NCBI RefSeq assembly: GCF_004801395.1
Contig: NZ_SSOA01000003.1
Location: 372,001 to 436,000, forward strand
Reading direction: 5' to 3'
Length of the DNA stretch: 64,000 bases
DNA from: Gillisella terrae
GTDB taxonomy: Bacteria > Pseudomonadota > Alphaproteobacteria > Rhizobiales > Rhizobiaceae
How positions within the stretch are numbered: the first letter of the stretch is position 1; each line of letters begins with the position of its first letter. Both the position numbers and the translations under genes were made by a program. The notes below the pieces were generated by a model. The model ran no database searches and was not told the DNA's origin. It saw only the letters and a program-made list of their open reading frames with translations. Positions 63,568 through 64,000 of this stretch are shown piece after piece.

Positions 63568-63627
63568 TTTCCTACTCGACAATCTCGCGAAAATGCGCGA
63601 CAAAGTCAAGAACAAATGGAGAACAAT

Positions 63628-63981
63628 ATGATGGAATCTCTGACACAGCAATTTGAGGCGGCATCAAAAAAATATGCGCAAGCGAATGGCTTGGAGCGCG
63701 ATGCTGATTGGTTCTTGTTGAAACTGGCAGAGGAAGCGGGAGAGTTGCTGCAAGTGGCCAACCGTCTCAGCGGCCGCAGCCGTGCCAAAGGCATGAACGA
63801 GGAGGAGATCGCCCTGCTGCTGGCCGATGAAACTGCAGATCTCTTAGGCCATGTGCTGTTGTTTGCTCACCATCACAAGCTGGATATGCCGTCAGCCATT
63901 GCGCGCAAATGGCGTTTCATCCCCGCTGAAGAAGGGATTGCCCCTCAAAAAAGTGGCAGCACTGGTGAAGATCGTCGATGA
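63628..63981 (+). CDS. MazG-like nucleotide pyrophosphohydrolase
   Basis: 117 aa with the all-helical MazG/MazG-like core. The metal-binding acid set is LAEEAGELLQV (about 30-40) and LLADETADLLGHVL (about 68-81), giving the E-x2/3-E...E-x-x-D pattern. It may hydrolyse non-canonical nucleotides. Too short for full MazG, and it is not HisE by context. Start ATG 63628 has GGAGA upstream; the adjacent ATG 63631 and an earlier ATG 63616 are alternatives. Confidence 0.82.
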   Translation: MMESLTQQFEAASKKYAQANGLERDADWFLLKLAEEAGELLQVANRLSGRSRAKGMNEEEIALLLADETADLLGHVLLFAHHHKLDMPSAIARKWRFIPAEEGIAPQKSGSTGEDRR

Positions 63982-64000
63982 TCAGGGTGGCCATCGCCCG

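Overview
The window reads as chromosomal DNA of an alphaproteobacterium of the Rhizobiales, most likely Rhizobiaceae (Rhizobium/Agrobacterium/Allorhizobium). Supporting signs are a dmeRF metal-efflux pair, bioMNY biotin uptake, DUF6101 beside ubiA, a BA14K protein, DUF1344, a large DUF1217 motility-type protein, several chemoreceptors with W-x-x-F tails, the ribBA-aroC/fabI/DnaJ/pdxH neighbourhood, and RIME1-like intergenic palindromes. Genes are dense on both strands. No tRNA, rRNA, CRISPR array, prophage or intact insertion sequence was recognised.

Layout. 1-6 kb: tail of an unknown gene, ubiA, dmeR-dmeF with a dyad operator against the dmeR start codon, DUF6101 with a structured leader, and a DUF1217 protein built from six modules. 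6-11.4 kb: modABC behind a long perfect ModE-type box, facing a sua5 - FAD oxidase - modE operon whose last gene overlaps modC tail to tail. 11.6-15.3 kb: a GGDEF protein with a broken active site and a chemoreceptor. 15.3-17 kb: a small accessory patch with an AbiEii-type nucleotidyltransferase, its small partner and an AT-rich winged-helix/membrane protein. 17.3-22.6 kb: a gbcA/gbcB-like Rieske demethylase pair, a 57-aa membrane protein, a DUF6656-like protein, BA14K and CorA. 22.8-27.6 kb: acyl-CoA dehydrogenase plus enoyl-CoA hydratase, an RNA m5U methyltransferase and TlyA. 28-32.5 kb: two chemoreceptors in tandem.

32.6-39.5 kb: dxs, xseB, a histone-deacetylase-family hydrolase, a thioesterase, an APH-type kinase and bioMNY. 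39.7-48 kb: ureohydrolase, YcaQ-like DNA repair protein, Stf0 sulfotransferase, PhzF, MerR-cupin operon, deoxyribosyltransferase-like protein, glyoxalase-related protein and ribBA. 48-64 kb: aroC, a GGDEF-EAL protein, DUF1344, histidine phosphatase, fabI, DnaJ-like protein, a lipoprotein, pdxH, polysaccharide deacetylase, an MFS pump divergent from soxR, a D,D-carboxypeptidase with a SPOR domain, and a MazG-like protein.

The most unusual signal is repeat architecture. A ~171-bp element with three internal hairpins occurs twice, in opposite orientation and 38 kb apart (25417 and 63368), with only a few differences. Each copy sits inside a rho-independent terminator and is flanked by a 20-22 bp direct repeat that is the terminator hairpin itself. 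At the second site a RIME1-like element has also entered the terminator loop at a TA. This looks like a small non-autonomous mobile element that targets terminators and duplicates them. About ten further RIME1-like elements, whole or partial, lie between genes; one supplies the last codons and stop of the histidine phosphatase.
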